Assembly (NCBI RefSeq): GCF_036373705.1
Contig: NC_089853.1
Span: 7,909,405 to 7,973,404, forward strand
Origin: Amia ocellicauda
Taxonomy: Eukaryota; Chordata; Actinopteri; Amiiformes; Amiidae
Length of the DNA: 64,000 nt
Reading direction: 5' to 3'
Part shown: piece by piece, positions 26,201 through 38,994 of the stretch
Layout of the letters: every line of letters starts with the position of its first letter
Numbering within the stretch: the first letter of the stretch is position 1
Program-made: the position numbers and the translations under genes
Notes under the pieces: model-generated
Seen by the model: only the letters and a program-made list of their open reading frames with translations
What the model was told of the DNA's origin: nothing
Databases searched by the model: none

Positions 26201-26334
26201 ACTCTCTGCAGACCCCCGCGGACGGCTGTTCCCCCCCGCTGCCCGACCCGGGGCTCAGGCTGTGTCTCTGGGGCTGCCGGTCCCGGGACAGTCCGGAACC
26301 GCAGCGACTTGGAAGAGCGTGTTAACTTACCCAT
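8292..26334 (-). CDS. SAAL1: SAAL1 (serum amyloid A-like 1), 13 coding exons
   Basis: Armadillo-fold protein linked in mammals to cell proliferation; its biochemical role is not settled. Exons in transcript order: 26334-26331, 25778-25543, 11693-11589, 11457-11374, 11180-11101, 10956-10897, 10562-10447, 10185-10029, 9850-9768, 9651-9469, 9093-8900, 8702-8610, 8378-8292. Phases close and give 493 aa, against about 474 in human. Family-diagnostic pieces are MDRNPSPPP (25707 down), [57 protein letters not shown] and KLFDLDE. The protein begins with an acidic poly-Glu region followed by helical ARM-like repeats. The first coding exon supplies only ATG plus one base; the mammalian start corresponds to Met at 25707. 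The intron between exons 2 and 3 is a 13.8-kb minisatellite. The 9093-8900 exon uses a GC donor. The 28-residue C-terminus is the least certain part. Confidence 0.93.
8898..8899 (-). other. SAAL1: non-canonical GC 5' splice site in SAAL1
   Basis: The exon ends CTGAGCCAG and the intron begins GCAAGG, which fits the consensus for GC-AG introns. The junction to the next exon (ELSQ then [10 protein letters not shown]) keeps phase 0 and family similarity, so the site is probably used. Confidence 0.75.
9087..9310. repeat. 45/37-bp tandem repeat overlapping a SAAL1 splice acceptor
   Basis: Six or so tandem units share GGCAGGG and CAACACCTCACACTCAACAC. Unit starts lie near 9087, 9132, 9177, 9214, 9251 and 9296, giving periods of 45, 45, 37, 37 and 45. 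The first unit includes the end of a SAAL1 exon and its acceptor (minus-strand TTGCAG at 9099-9094). Confidence 0.8.
17000..19400. repeat. higher-order duplication block A in the SAAL1 array
   Basis: Rare variant units recur in the same order about 3.2-3.45 kb downstream. GCGCCAGGCAC is near 17157 and 20604, and paired AATCCCAGG units are near 17965/17991 and 21410/21436. An exact run around CACACACACACAGGCGTC is near 18670 and 21862. The offset falls from about 3447 to 3192 between markers, so roughly 250 bp was lost or gained within one copy. Confidence 0.75.
20450..22580. repeat. higher-order duplication block B in the SAAL1 array
   Basis: This is the partner of the 17000-19400 block, sharing its succession of rare variants. 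One copy has an extra 27-bp unit near 18790-18820 relative to this one. The low divergence points to recent unequal exchange or replication slippage. Block edges are approximate because flanking units are similar everywhere. Confidence 0.75.
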
Positions 26335-26470
26335 AACTCAACCCAGTGAAGGACGCGGTGCAGGCCGTCTGTCCGTCTGTCCGACAGTCAGTCGTGTGTA
26401 ATCCACGTCTCCGTGTTTGTTTATACTCACCAGTCGCTTTACTTCCCCTAAACTCAACCGTGCCGCCGAA
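26200..26470 (-). promoter_or_regulatory. SAAL1: SAAL1 CpG-rich promoter and 5' exon region
   Basis: The stretch is GC- and CpG-rich (for example GACCCGGGG and GGTCCCGGGA) around the proposed first exon. That exon ends in ATGG and a consensus donor GTAAGTTAAC at 26330 downward. No TATA box is evident. The transcription start probably lies within a few hundred bases upstream, about 400 bp from the HPS5 3' end. Confidence 0.5.
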
Positions 26471-26767
26471 CACGCATGCTTATGAGTCCTACGGGTGCCC
26501 ACGGTGGACAAAAAGCACAGCCTGGGTGGACGCAGAGGCTCTGCCGCCTAGTGGCCGCCGCGGGTACAGTATGTCGCACATGGCACTGCACGGCGCTCAG
26601 TGTGGGCCCGGAGAGAGGGACTCAGTGGAGGTGTAATGAGAGAGAGAGAAACGCACACACACACTGGGGCTTCAGGCCCCCTCACAGAGAAACCCAAAAC
26701 AGTTCGAACCACATAGGAAGAATAAAATCAAATGAAAACGAGTCCCATGTTTGATCCATAGTGTTAA

Positions 26768-26773
26768 TTTATT
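26768..26773 (-). terminator. HPS5: HPS5 distal polyadenylation signal (candidate)
   Basis: This is a minus-strand AATAAA about 1 kb beyond the HPS5 stop. A second AATAAA at 27047-27052 could give a shorter 3' UTR. Either would place the HPS5 3' end just upstream of the SAAL1 promoter. Confidence 0.5.
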
Positions 26774-27180
26774 TCCCAGCTTCCTCAACATTATTTACAA
26801 TTCAGCGTGTAATACAGCAGCGGTACATATTCATACAACACAAGACACAACACAATTACAGAAGGCACACACAGGAGACAGCACAGCCTGTCAGTCTTTC
26901 CTTCGGACAGTCATTCTACCTCCACTGTATCAGCAGACAAAGCCTGCCGGTCCCGATGCTGTCCGGCCCAGTCCCAGAGGCCCAGTCCAGCAGGACCTAC
27001 AGCCCACACCCTCCACCTCCACCTCCACCTCACACAGACTGCGCAACACTTTATTAATTTAAATTTAAAAACAGATGATACAAAAAAAACTGTATTCTCG
27101 GAAGGGGGGGAATTGCACTTTTGGATGCATTTTCACTAAGAGCACTTTACATTTTTGACATTTTTATTCTTGTACCACTG

Positions 27181-27183
<3 letters not shown>

Positions 27184-27226
<43 letters not shown>
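27184..27226. repeat. (TA)n microsatellite in the HPS5 3' UTR
   Basis: About 21 pure TA units lie inside the inferred 3' UTR. They could form a hairpin in DNA or RNA. Confidence 0.9.
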
Positions 27227-27230
<4 letters not shown>

Positions 27231-27769
27231 ATCATAGTACAAGTACCGCCAATCTCCGTGTCTCCAGCTGTAAAACCTGCAGGGGTGCGACTCGCTCCAG
27301 GAACAGGCATCCAGGACAGTACAGCACAATCCAGTCCAGTGCAGAGCGGGTCCAGCACAGCCCTCCTGTCCCCATACAACAAACTCGCCCACAAGTTAAA
27401 AATAAATGCTCCCAGTGCAGTCACTGCTCTCCAATAAATAAATAAATAACAACACTGTGAATTGTGCTTTAAGTGTCGATGTTATCACGCCTCCAGCCCC
27501 ACCGCACCTACACTGGGCTCCCGAGAGAGATGCAGGTTTAAAAGAAATACCCATTACAAAAAAAGCACAATAACAGGAAAATGCTGCAAAACAAAGAAAT
27601 ACATGACTGAAAAATCCCGTGCCGGGGGCCTCCTGCGCTTCACCTCGTGCTCTCTCTTGGTGGCGGGTGTCCGGTTGGTGCCTGGGTGAGAGTGGGAGTG
27701 TGTGTGTCAGTGTGGGATTGTTTGCGTATTTGTCATCGGGTCAGTGCGTCAGCTTCATGGCCGATCCCC

Positions 27770-27884
27770 TCATGCCTGCTGAGACCACAGGAACCGGTCA
27801 CACCTCTCTAGCATGGCCTGGATCACAGCCCTGCAGGACAGAGACACAGCAGTGAGACATTAAGCAACACAAAAACACATACAG

Positions 27885-27925
<41 letters not shown>

Positions 27926-28154
27926 GACACCCAACACACACACTTACTCGCACCAACACGCACTCTCTCTCATATACAGACACAGACACACACACACACA
28001 CACTTACAGACACTCACTCTCACACACAGACATTACACACACACACGCACGCACTTACTCACACCGACACGCACTCTCTCTCTCATACACAGACACAGAC
28101 ACACTCACTCACTCATACAAACATACTCTCACACAAGCAAACGGACAAACACAG

Positions 28155-28215
<61 letters not shown>

Positions 28216-31200
28216 GACACAATCACACAGGGAGGGAGGTGTCCAGATGAGATTAAAGTTATCGAATTAGGGTTGGGGGGACCCTGCTCTCACCTCTGCC
28301 GGGTCTCTGCCACCCTCAGTGTCTCGCACACCAGCGCCGCCTGAGCACTGAGCTGCCCCGCCGGCTCGCCACTCTCCCCCAGCGCCGCCAGGGCCCGGTC
28401 CGGCCCCACCGCCCGGGCCAGGCGCAGCACCACGTTCTCCGGGCTGACGCAGCTCGGCCAATCGGGGGCCCCGTCGGCGAGGCCGTGTCCGTTGCCACAG
28501 CGAGCTGGTGGATGGGTGGAGCCGGGCTGCTCGCCGTGGTGCCGGGAGAGCCGGAGCAGGAGCTTCCATTCGTCCAGGGTTTCGGGCGTCACATCTGAGA
28601 GGGAAGGGGGAGAGAGCGCGGGAGAGGGTGCAGGCGTGTTTAGGTTTGGTCCTGTTAGAGGATGGCCCTTCCTGTCTAGCGGGTCAAAGGTCACAGACTC
28701 ACCCCAGGGCCCGTCCAACAGAGTTATGTCATCCAGGCTAACGATGGTGGAAAACACCTCAGTCCTCCTCTCCAGCTCACAACACAGACGCACATAGCCC
28801 TGCCAGAACCTGCAACACACACACACACATGGTCACACACACTGTCACACACCCACACCGTTTCACAAAGGGTTACAAGCCACTGCACTCACCCGTGGGA
28901 CCTGCAGGACTCCGCCATTCTCTGCTTGGCCTGCAGGTCAGCCGGCAGCTGGATCAACAGGGCCAGCAGGCGCCCGTAGCCCCATCTGAACAGGTGAGAG
29001 CGCCACCTGCAGAAGAGGAGGAGTTACAGCAACGCACCCGGACACGCACACAGCCAGGCTGCACCCGGGGCCAACACTGCAGCCAATCACACACCAGGAG
29101 GAAGTGCTTTCTGTCATGTGATTGGTTTTGTAGTGTGGGAGAGTGTGTGCGTCTGTGTGAAGAGTCAGTTCAGATAGACACAATAAAAGAACAAACAATT
29201 TAACCCATAACCAATTAAGAAAATAATCACAACCAACAGATTTGTTTTTAATCCCAGTAAAGAACTATCCCATCTCCCGCCCTGGAGGGTCAAAGGTTAC
29301 CTGGGGAGGCCGTCAGGGGTCATGGTGTCAGCCTGCTGAGGTGCATCGTGGGATAGCGCCAGCTCCAGCCAGTCGTGACGCAGGGACTCAGGCTGCAGCA
29401 GCGAGGCGAGGAGGGTGGGTCTGACGGCACACAGACACGACACAATCAGACTCAGTGCCCGAGTACAGACTGACAGCCCAGTGCAGACCAACACAACGCA
29501 AACTGGCTAACAGTTTCTACTGAGACCAATATCAATAATAATAATGATGATAATAATAATAGTAATAGCACCCAGCACACGCCCTCACCCAAGTTACTAC
29601 AGCAGTCACAACAGATACTTTTCACACAATGACATATGACAGTGTGATAATGTACAACACTTATTTCAAACTCTACAATCAGCAGGAGATACAGCGCAGC
29701 TCAGAGACACATCAGATCTCAGAGCTGCGTTATACACCTGAGAAGTACCTCATTTGTAAAGACTATGGTCTGACCCCTGACTCCTAACCCTTGACCCCTG
29801 ACTGTACCTCTGGTCCTCGGGCTGTGATTGGACGAGGTTGTCCAGGTAAGCCAGGAAGTGGCTCCTCTTGGCCATGGCCATGACATCAGCAGGGATGATT
29901 GTGGGATAGAATTGTCCAAAGGATCGCAGAGCAAGCTCTCCATGTCTCTCGTACAGCCTGGAACACAACCCAACATACACAGTCACACAACAACACACTG
30001 TCATACATCACAGCACACACACACACACACAACACAACTACAGAACACTACAGAATACACCATCACACAATACACACACACAGTCGTATGCCACAACAAT
30101 ATACACCGATCAGCCGTAACATTATGACCACCTGCCTAATATTGTGTAGGTCCCCCTTTTGCCGCCAAAACAGCCCTGACCCGTCGAGGCATGGACTCCA
30201 CTAGACCTCTGAAGGTGTGCTGTGGTATCTGGCACCAAGACGTTAGCAGCAGATCCTTTAAGTCCTGTAAGTTGCGAGGTGGGGCCTCCATGGATCGGAC
30301 TTGTTTGTCCAGCACATCCCACAGATGCTCGATTGGATTGAGATCTGGGGAATTTGGAGGCCAAGTCAACACCTTGAACTCGTGATTCATCAGACCAGGC
30401 CACCTTCTTCCATTGCTCCGTGGTCCAGTTCTGATGCTCACGTGCCCATTGTAGGCGCTTTCGGCAGTGGACAGGGGTCAGCATGGGCACCCAGACTGGT
30501 CTGCGGCTACGCAGCTGCATACGCAACAAACTGCGATGCACTGTGTGTTCTGACACCTTTCTATCAGAACCAGCATTCACTTTTTCAGCAATTTGAGCTG
30601 CAGTAGCTCGTCTGTTGGAAAGGACCACACGGGCCAGCCTTCGCTCCCCACGTGCATCAATGAGCCTTGGCCGCCCATGACCCTGTCGCCGGTTCACCGC
30701 CTTTCCTTCCTTGGACCACTTTTGATAGGTACTGACCACTGCAGACCGGGAACACCCCACAAAAGCTGCAGTTTTGAGATGCTCTGACCCAGTCGTCTAG
30801 CCATCACAATTTGGCCCTTGTCAAAGTCGCTCAGGTCCTTACGCTTGCCCATTTTTCCTGCTTCTAACACATCAACTTTGAGGACAAAATGTTCACTTGC
30901 TGCCTAATATATCCCACCCACTGACAGGTGCCATGATATCGAGATTATCAGTGTTATTCACTTCACCCGTCAGTGGTCATAATGTTATGGCTGATCGGTG
31001 TACACACACACACACACACACAACACTACAACACACACACAACATACTGTCATACATCATAGCACACATACACAACACAACTACAGAACACACTGTCATA
31101 CACCACAAAAACACACACACACTACACACTGTCACAGTCATGACAGACACAGAGTCACACACCCAGCGCTGTCACACACTCAGTCACACAATGCCGGGAG

Positions 31201-32395
31201 TGGGGTGGCAGGTGTGTGTGTTTAAGGTACTCCAGATGTGTGTCAGGTGAGTGGTTACCTGTGCAGGTGAGAAAGCAGCGGGGGGGCGGCCCAGGGCTTT
31301 AGCTCCCTCAGGTGGCGCAGAGACCTCAGCAGGTCCCCCTTCTCCAGAACCGGGACTACTGGGCTGGATCGGGTCAACTCTGAACACAAGAGACGAAACC
31401 ATAAGAAACACACTGCTGGACTGAGGCTGTAATTAGAGGCGTTCTGTGGGACTTGAGGTCAGAGTGTGTTGCGTGTGCACCACAGTGTGTGTGTAGGCAT
31501 ACGGTATATACATGTACATTGAACATGGTCAGGGTCAGGGTCAGGGTCAGGGCCACAGTCAGCATGTCGAGGGGACCACCCTGGACCGGAAATGCATATG
31601 ACTGACTTTGAACCCAAGTCCGTGTGAGGGCTGGAGAGAACCTGGGACCGACGGTCAAACTCACCCCTCACCCCCGCCAGGAAGGAGGCCCAGACCCTGG
31701 GCTGGTTCTGGTACCGCAGCAGGCAGGCCTGGTGGGCTCGCTCAGGGTCCAGCAGGAAGAAGAACCGCTGCAGGAACCCAGCGGCCCGGGACCCCGGCTC
31801 GGTGTCCGTGACATCTCTGTCGTCTGTGCCGTGGCCAGGGAAGTGGCCCAGCTCCAGGCAGAGCGAGGCGAGCTGGGCCAGGTCAGCGTCCAGCAGGGGG
31901 GGCAGGGTGCAGGGGGGGCAGGCCCGGACCGGCTCCAGCGGAAGGCGCTGGGGACGGGGGGGAGAGCCTGGGGCTGCGGAGTCGGCCTCCCTGTCAGTCT
32001 GCCTCTCGCTGCCACCTCCCCCTCTCTCTGTGTCCCTGCCTCCGGGTCGCTCTCCCTCTCTCACTCCCTCTTTCGCTCCTGGCCTGTCTCCCTCCTCCTC
32101 CTCTAAGACTCTGTCCTCTTCCTCCTCCTCTGTGATGTTGTTCACACCCCCTCTCCCTCGGGTCCCCTCTCTCTCTGCAGACTGTGTGCCGTCTTCCTCC
32201 CCCTCCTCCTCCTCCTCTGTCTGTTTAGGGAGTCCTTGTCCTCCTGTGGCAGGAGGCGGGGGTCGCAAGGGGTCACTGGCGTCAGCTGGGTCAGGACCCA
32301 GGACTCTCTCCAGCACCGGCAGCCACTCCCCCAGAACCCCCCCCAGACAGGCTGGGTCCAACAGAACCAGCACATCCTGAATCTGAGAGCTGAGG

Positions 32396-32437
<42 letters not shown>

Positions 32438-32583
32438 CTTACAGTTAGTGTAAGGGACCAGGACCAGGAGGGGAGTGAGTAAGAGAGAGAGTGTCAGTCA
32501 GTGTTGTGTGTGAATGTGTATGCATGTGCGTGTGTACGTACATGAGTGTGTGTGTGTAAGAGAGAGAAAGTCAGTGTTGTGTT

Positions 32584-32614
<31 letters not shown>

Positions 32615-35600
32615 ACGTGTACGTGTGTCAGTGTGTGAGAGCGTGTGCGTGTGTTTGGCTGCGGGTGCGACACTCACAGAGCGTACTCAGTGGCCTCCTT
32701 CAGCTCCTGCAGCTCCATCTCAGTGCTGGGCCGGCTGTCCACACAGCCCCTGCAGGACACACACAGCACTGACTGACACACTAACACACACAGCACTGAC
32801 TGACTGACTGACTGATTGACTGACACACTGACACACACAGCACTGACTGACACTGACACACAGAAACACACACTCTCTCACACTCTTACTCCACACACTC
32901 CCATTGAGGTACAGCACAACACCGAGTTTTAAAGAAGGAAATATAATTATTACTATTATTAATATTATTATGATTGTTCAGTCCAGGACTCACTCATCTT
33001 CCTGCTCCTCGGGGTACGTGGTCATGGTGACAGTGACTTCTGCCCCCTGTGAACCCCCCTCCCTAAGGTCAGGTCGAGGCCAGAGGTCAGAGTTCATCTG
33101 GAGTGTGGTGATCTTTTCCGTGGTCTTCTTCATGAAGCTGGACACACTGGAGAGAGGGAACAAGAGAAAGGAGGAATGAAAGACTGCCAGGAAAGGGAGA
33201 AGGAGAGAGAAATACTAACAGTGCAGTAGAGTCAGGGGCAATACTGCAGTAACAGCACAGAGGAGTTAAACAGTGCTGTTACAATAGGCGGCTACAGCGT
33301 GACTACTGAACTGCACACTATTTAACAGTATGGTAACAGACCAGAACAGAAACTTCAAATGACTGACTGACAGACACACTGACTGAATGCCACTCTGGAA
33401 GATGGAGGAAAGCCTACAGCATCACACACACATCCTGTCTGCTTCCCCTCAAACACAGCACACAAAAAACACCCAGTCCTGCTGTCCCTCTGCACTGTGC
33501 CCCCCCCCACCTTCGAGCATCAGCCCCTCTTACCTGAGCTCAGCCCTGCACCGCCGACTGCGATCCAGCCAAGATCACCGTGCAAACAGCATTTATAAAA
33601 GACACGAAGGACACAGACTCCCAGCGTGGACGAGACCCTGAGCTGCACTAAGCCAGGAGAGGCGGAGGGACAGAGAGGCGGAGAGACGGAGGGACGGAAG
33701 GACAATCTTACCTTGTTTCGTTTTTGTTTTTGTCATAAAAGAAGAAGTGAAAAAGATATCTCTCACATTGGGTCTCTCAGGTCCTCTCTGTCTCTGCCTC
33801 TCCCTCCCTCACTGTGTCTCTCTGTCGATCTCTTTCAGTCAGTCTTCCCGTCTCTCACCCTCTCCCCCTGGCTCTCTATTCATCTCACTCTCACCCTCTC
33901 TTTAACCCCCTCCACATTGTATCTGCTTCTCAATTCAGTTCTAGTCTGCTGCTCTCTCTCTCTCTCTCTCTATCTTCCCCCCCACCTGCAGAGAGCTGCT
34001 CATCAGATCACATGGACAATTGTTTTTATCTACAGACTCTCACTTCCCTAATCTCAGCCCCCCAGAGAAACAAAAATAAATAAGTTTCCACTTTATTAAG
34101 ACAAGGCCAAGGCCAATTTCAGTTCCCCTTTATAATCATACTATCTCCTGTGTTCCTCTTAGTTTAGGGGCTTTCAGGGGCTTTCAGGTTGGGTTGGTTT
34201 GTCAGCAGGGGGCGAACCGACGTAAACCTACACCTTTCTCACTTCCCTATTTTACAACAAAATCACAATACATTCATCAATATTATTTTCGATAGTTAGT
34301 TAAATTTGTTTAGTTAGATTGCTTTCCTCCTGCTCGAAAATCCCAACAATTCTGTTCATGCTGCCACAACAAGCAGCATCACGTGCTGTGTTTTGGATTT
34401 TATTCCAGTTGGGATTAGACCTGGAGATGGTATGTTCCAAGGGTCAAGGGCACCGGAGAGAGAGGCGCGTCTCCGATCGAGGACACCTGAGAGAGATCAC
34501 ACACCGGCCATCTCCTGAGGGTTACACCGGCCTGGTCACTGATGGATTATTATTAATCAATTTGAGGATAATTTTATTTTTTAAGTTTCATTCACTCTAC
34601 CTGTAGAGCCCTTCCACCCCACCCCAGACAGAAGGGAACAGGGAGAGAGAGAGAACCCCGGAAACCATGTGACAGGGGCTCTTTTTTCACCACCATGAAG
34701 AGGAGAAACAAAAATGCCACAAAGTAAAGATGGCCTCTCCTGGCCCCCCACCCCTCAGTCTGGGCAGCTCTGCCTCTCTAAAGCTGCGGTTCCCTACCCG
34801 GGGCCCCGACTGAACCAATATTGAAACAACTGACTCACTGCAGTTATACCTTCACTGGTTCTCTCAACTGTGTCAGGCAGGTGCCCGACATGATTTTATT
34901 TTGAAACCTACAGCCGTTTGAAATTATCCTGATTGGACTGTGGCTGCCGGGACCAGGGCTAAATAGCACTGCACTGCACACTGCACAACAGGGGTGTCCA
35001 GCCCTGGTCCCGCAGGTCTCCCCGTGTTGGCTGGCTGTGCCCCCCGGCTGTCATCACCCACTGACCCTCCCGCTCCGCCCCACAGCCGAGAACTGATCGA
35101 CCGACCGGGCCGGAACCAGACCATCTTTGTAATTCAGCTCAGTGCACAGCTTGAATGCAAACCCGAAGAGATGGGGCTCCCCCAGGGGCTGCCCCAGGCC
35201 TGGACAGGCCCGCTCTGTAGGGGCAGCCTGGTCATCCCAAGGGGGAAATCAGCTGTTAGTTTACAGTTTAGTCCCACCCACCCCCCGGGACAGCCAAGCC
35301 TCAGGGGAGCCCTTGCTGTGCGTCAGAGGGGATCCCGAGGGGTCAGGGGTGTCCTTACCTGTCACGGACAGCCTGCAGCGCGGCACGGGGGGGTTTGGGG
35401 CGGAATGGGAGGGGGAGGAACGGCGGGGTGGCATCCGATCTGTCTGCCTCCACACGGTCGCTGGGCTGGGGCTCTGAGGGGACGGGCGGACGGTGGGACG
35501 GAGGGATGGAGAGATGGAGGGATGGACAAAGAAAAGTGAGCGGAGTGAAAGTGAGAGGAGCAGGCAAATTAAACCAAAGTACAGCACAGATGGGAAAAAC

Positions 35601-38600
35601 ATGGGAAAAAAACATTTATGGATAAAAAACGAAAAATCAAATAACTTCACAGATACTCGGCAAACAGGCCGTGAAGGAGCTCAACTGAGGGCGAAGCAGC
35701 GATGCGTCCCCGACACCTCCCATGAGGGCCGGAGAGCGGGGCAGGGGACAGACAGGGAGCTCTTTCCACTGCTTTATTTTCAGCTGTTGTGGTCAGGCAT
35801 CGTGGGTTTAATACAGACGGGCCAGCCCTCAGGAGGCTAATTGCCAAGTAGCATGAAAACTTAAATGAACAATAATGTTAAAATAACAAAAAAATGACAC
35901 TTAAGTGACACTAAAATTTAAAAATTTAATATAAAAATTAAAACATGGAAGACAAAATTCCAGGTCTCGGAATGAATGCCGCCGGGCCGCGTCCAGAACC
36001 GCTCTTCAGAATTCGCTGCTCCAGGGGTGGCGGGGGCGGGGGGGTGTCCCTAGCCCTGCCCAGTGCGCCGATTCCATGGCTACCCCTTACCCTGCTCGGC
36101 CGGCTCCTCCTCCTGGACGGAGCTAAACTCTCTGAGCCTCTCCTCCTCCGACAGCGATTGGCTGACCAGGGAGCTGGTCTCCTCATCCGATTGGCTGCCC
36201 CGCCTGCTGATCACACGATAGATCCCGCAGTCCAGCACGTTGAAGCTCTCCTGGGGGGGAAGACAGGCAGGCAAATGGTCAATTGCAATGACAGACACTT
36301 TCCACAGCCAGGGAGCATGCAGCCCGGGCCCAGAGAGTCCAGTCCACTCCAGTCCACCCTACTTGTTCAATTAAGAGAACTTGAGGGGCTGAATATTAAA
36401 AATGTTGACAACTCAATAACAAAAAAGTACAATAAACATGAATGTACATGTAGATACAGCAGTGTAGTATATTGCACTGTACAGTGATTACAATTGGCCA
36501 ATAAGAATGTGTGAAGGCACTGAAACTCCGCCCACCACTCACATGTGACGAGATGCTGCTCCTCCTGCTGCTGGAGGCGGAGTCAAAGGGCTCCAGCCTC
36601 GATATCACTTCCTCCAGCTGACCAATCAGCTCGCGGTGGGTGGAGCCATCCAGCTGCGCCTTCAGGTGCTCCAGTCTGTCAATGGGGAGGGACTTCCGGG
36701 CCTGAGAGAGGGGGAGGGAGACGGTTACTTCCTGGCGCTTGTTGATGTCACTACTGAGCTGGAGTCGATTGTGTGGCTTAAACAGTTCATGACTTCGGCT
36801 CATTTTCTACAGAACCGTGCAGGTCTTGTTAGCGGACCCCCCATAATGAACATGCACAGCAATACTGTCTCTGAATCACACACATGTGACAGTGGCGCTC
36901 TGGGGTGTTTGTGACCGCAGTTCGGCACTCACCCTGCAGGGGGCGATGGCATGCTGGAAGAGGCAGCAGAGCGTGGCGGCCGAGGCCCAGGCCTCCCGGC
37001 GCAGCAGCCGCTCCACACAGCGCTCCACCGGCAGCAGGCACAGCTGCGACACCCGCCCGTCCCCATGCAGACAGTACAGCTCGTTCCGGAACACTGCGAC
37101 GTCCAGAATGTCTGTGGAGAAGGGGGGGCAGATGAGGGTGAGGGATCGGGATAGACAGATGAAAATTTGATGAGAAACATGTGAGTGAGGAGACAGAGAG
37201 GGGTGAAAACAGACAGCGAGGGACAGAAAGAAAAAGACTGGCACGGGTTGGACTCTGACCTTTGACCTCTGTCCACAGCAGGAGCTGGGCACTGTGCGGA
37301 ACGAAGATGTAGATCCCTGAATCCGTCCAGCTCAGGAGGTACTGGTCACTGCGAAGAGACAGAGAGACAAACTGACCACTGAGACACTGAGACACTGACC
37401 AGGGATACAAGGGACACATGGGCTGACCATACCTGAGGAAGTGCAGCCGGGGGAAGGCGATGGACTGCGGGGGACCAGGGGCCGGGCTGTACTGGGGCTC
37501 ACATCTGCACAGAGCAGATGTGTGTCATTAATGTGTAATTAGCAATTAGCAATTGGCACCATCAATTTGCATGTGCACAGCCTTCACTGTGCTGCAGTGT
37601 GGTACAGTGTGCTGTGCTGCAGTGTGTTACTGTGCTGCAGTGTGCTGTGAGCAGTGAGGTACCTGTGTGAGACGAGGGGCAGGGCAGGGGTTGAGAGCAG
37701 CTGTTTGAACTGCTGTGTGCTCAGCACCTCCCCGTTGAACGACGCCTCCCAGAACCGCGACCCGGGCCGAGCGCAGTACACCAGCGCCGCCTGCCCCCCC
37801 CCCCGGCCTGGCGGGAAGAAGCAGGCTCCGAACTCCCCTTCCCGCTCTTTGTTCCCAATCCGCCAGAACCTCTCCCTGTGGGACAAGAAGCACAGAGCTG
37901 GGACACGCGGGGCTGGGACAGACATGCACAACGACATACACACAGACTCGCACACTCACTCTCACCCTCTCACACTCAAACGCACAACACACTACCAAAT
38001 CCCAATACACACTAATGTTCAACAGACGCTCTCACATGGGCATGGCAGGGGGCAAGTCAGAGTGGGGGGGCGTGGCACGTATAAGGGGCGTTGCTCACCT
38101 TTCCGTATCGCACAGGTAGCAGCGAGACAGCGAGGACACCAGCAGTCGGCCGTCCAGGAAGCCCAGCTGGACGACGTGCGAGTCCACTGTGGTGATGGTC
38201 TGCACTGGGAACATCACGAACGCTGCTCCCTGCAGGAAAACACAGGGACAACAAGGGACGCACAGGGTCAAAGAAAGAGACACAGACCCCAGGAGAGGGA
38301 GAGAGGGACTAAGAGGGAGGGACACACATGCAGAGTGAAACAGCGCTAAAGACAAAAGACACAGACACTACTGGACCGCAGTCGCACAGACAGACACACA
38401 CATTCTGGGGAGGGTACCTTGCCCAGTCTGGGGGAGGCGATGCGGAGACAGGAGACCCTGCCAGCACTGTCCCCTGCAAAGACGCGCAGGACGGCAGTGT
38501 CCCAGCACAGCGCGCTCACACTCCGCCCTCGGTGCTCCCAGGAAACACAGGCCCGCTCCGGCCGCCCCCTCCGCTCCCAATGCAACTCCCACACTACCAC

Positions 38601-38961
38601 CAGGCCCTGACTGGGAGAGAGGGAGAGAGGTTTGGGAAAAGGGAGAGTAGGAGGGAGAGGAAGAGAGAAAGGGAGAGAAGATTGGGAAAAAGGATAGAGG
38701 GAGAGAGGGTTGGGGAGAGACTAAACTATCAAACTCTGGCTGAGGGAGAGACAGAAAGAGACAGGGGGTATGAAAGACAGAGAGACGCATATGGAGACAA
38801 AGTGAAGCACAGGGGAGAAGAGTGAAGGGGACAAAGAAAGACAGGATGGAGAGAAAGAGAGAGGGATTCAGTGCCAGTCCCAGAGAGGCACTACCTTGTC
38901 GCCACAGCAACAAAATCTTCATCGTGAGGACAACAGGCTACCCGAGTAATGGCCCCTTCCT

Positions 38962-38994
<33 letters not shown>

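Noticed and set aside
30136..30760. Two overlapping transposase frames as separate genes
   Set aside because: They are the two halves of one Tc1 relic, split by an internal deletion and frameshift inside a single pair of terminal repeats.
31529..31553. Interstitial telomeric repeat
   Set aside because: The unit is TCAGGG, only four copies, not the vertebrate TTAGGG; recorded instead as a quadruplex motif.
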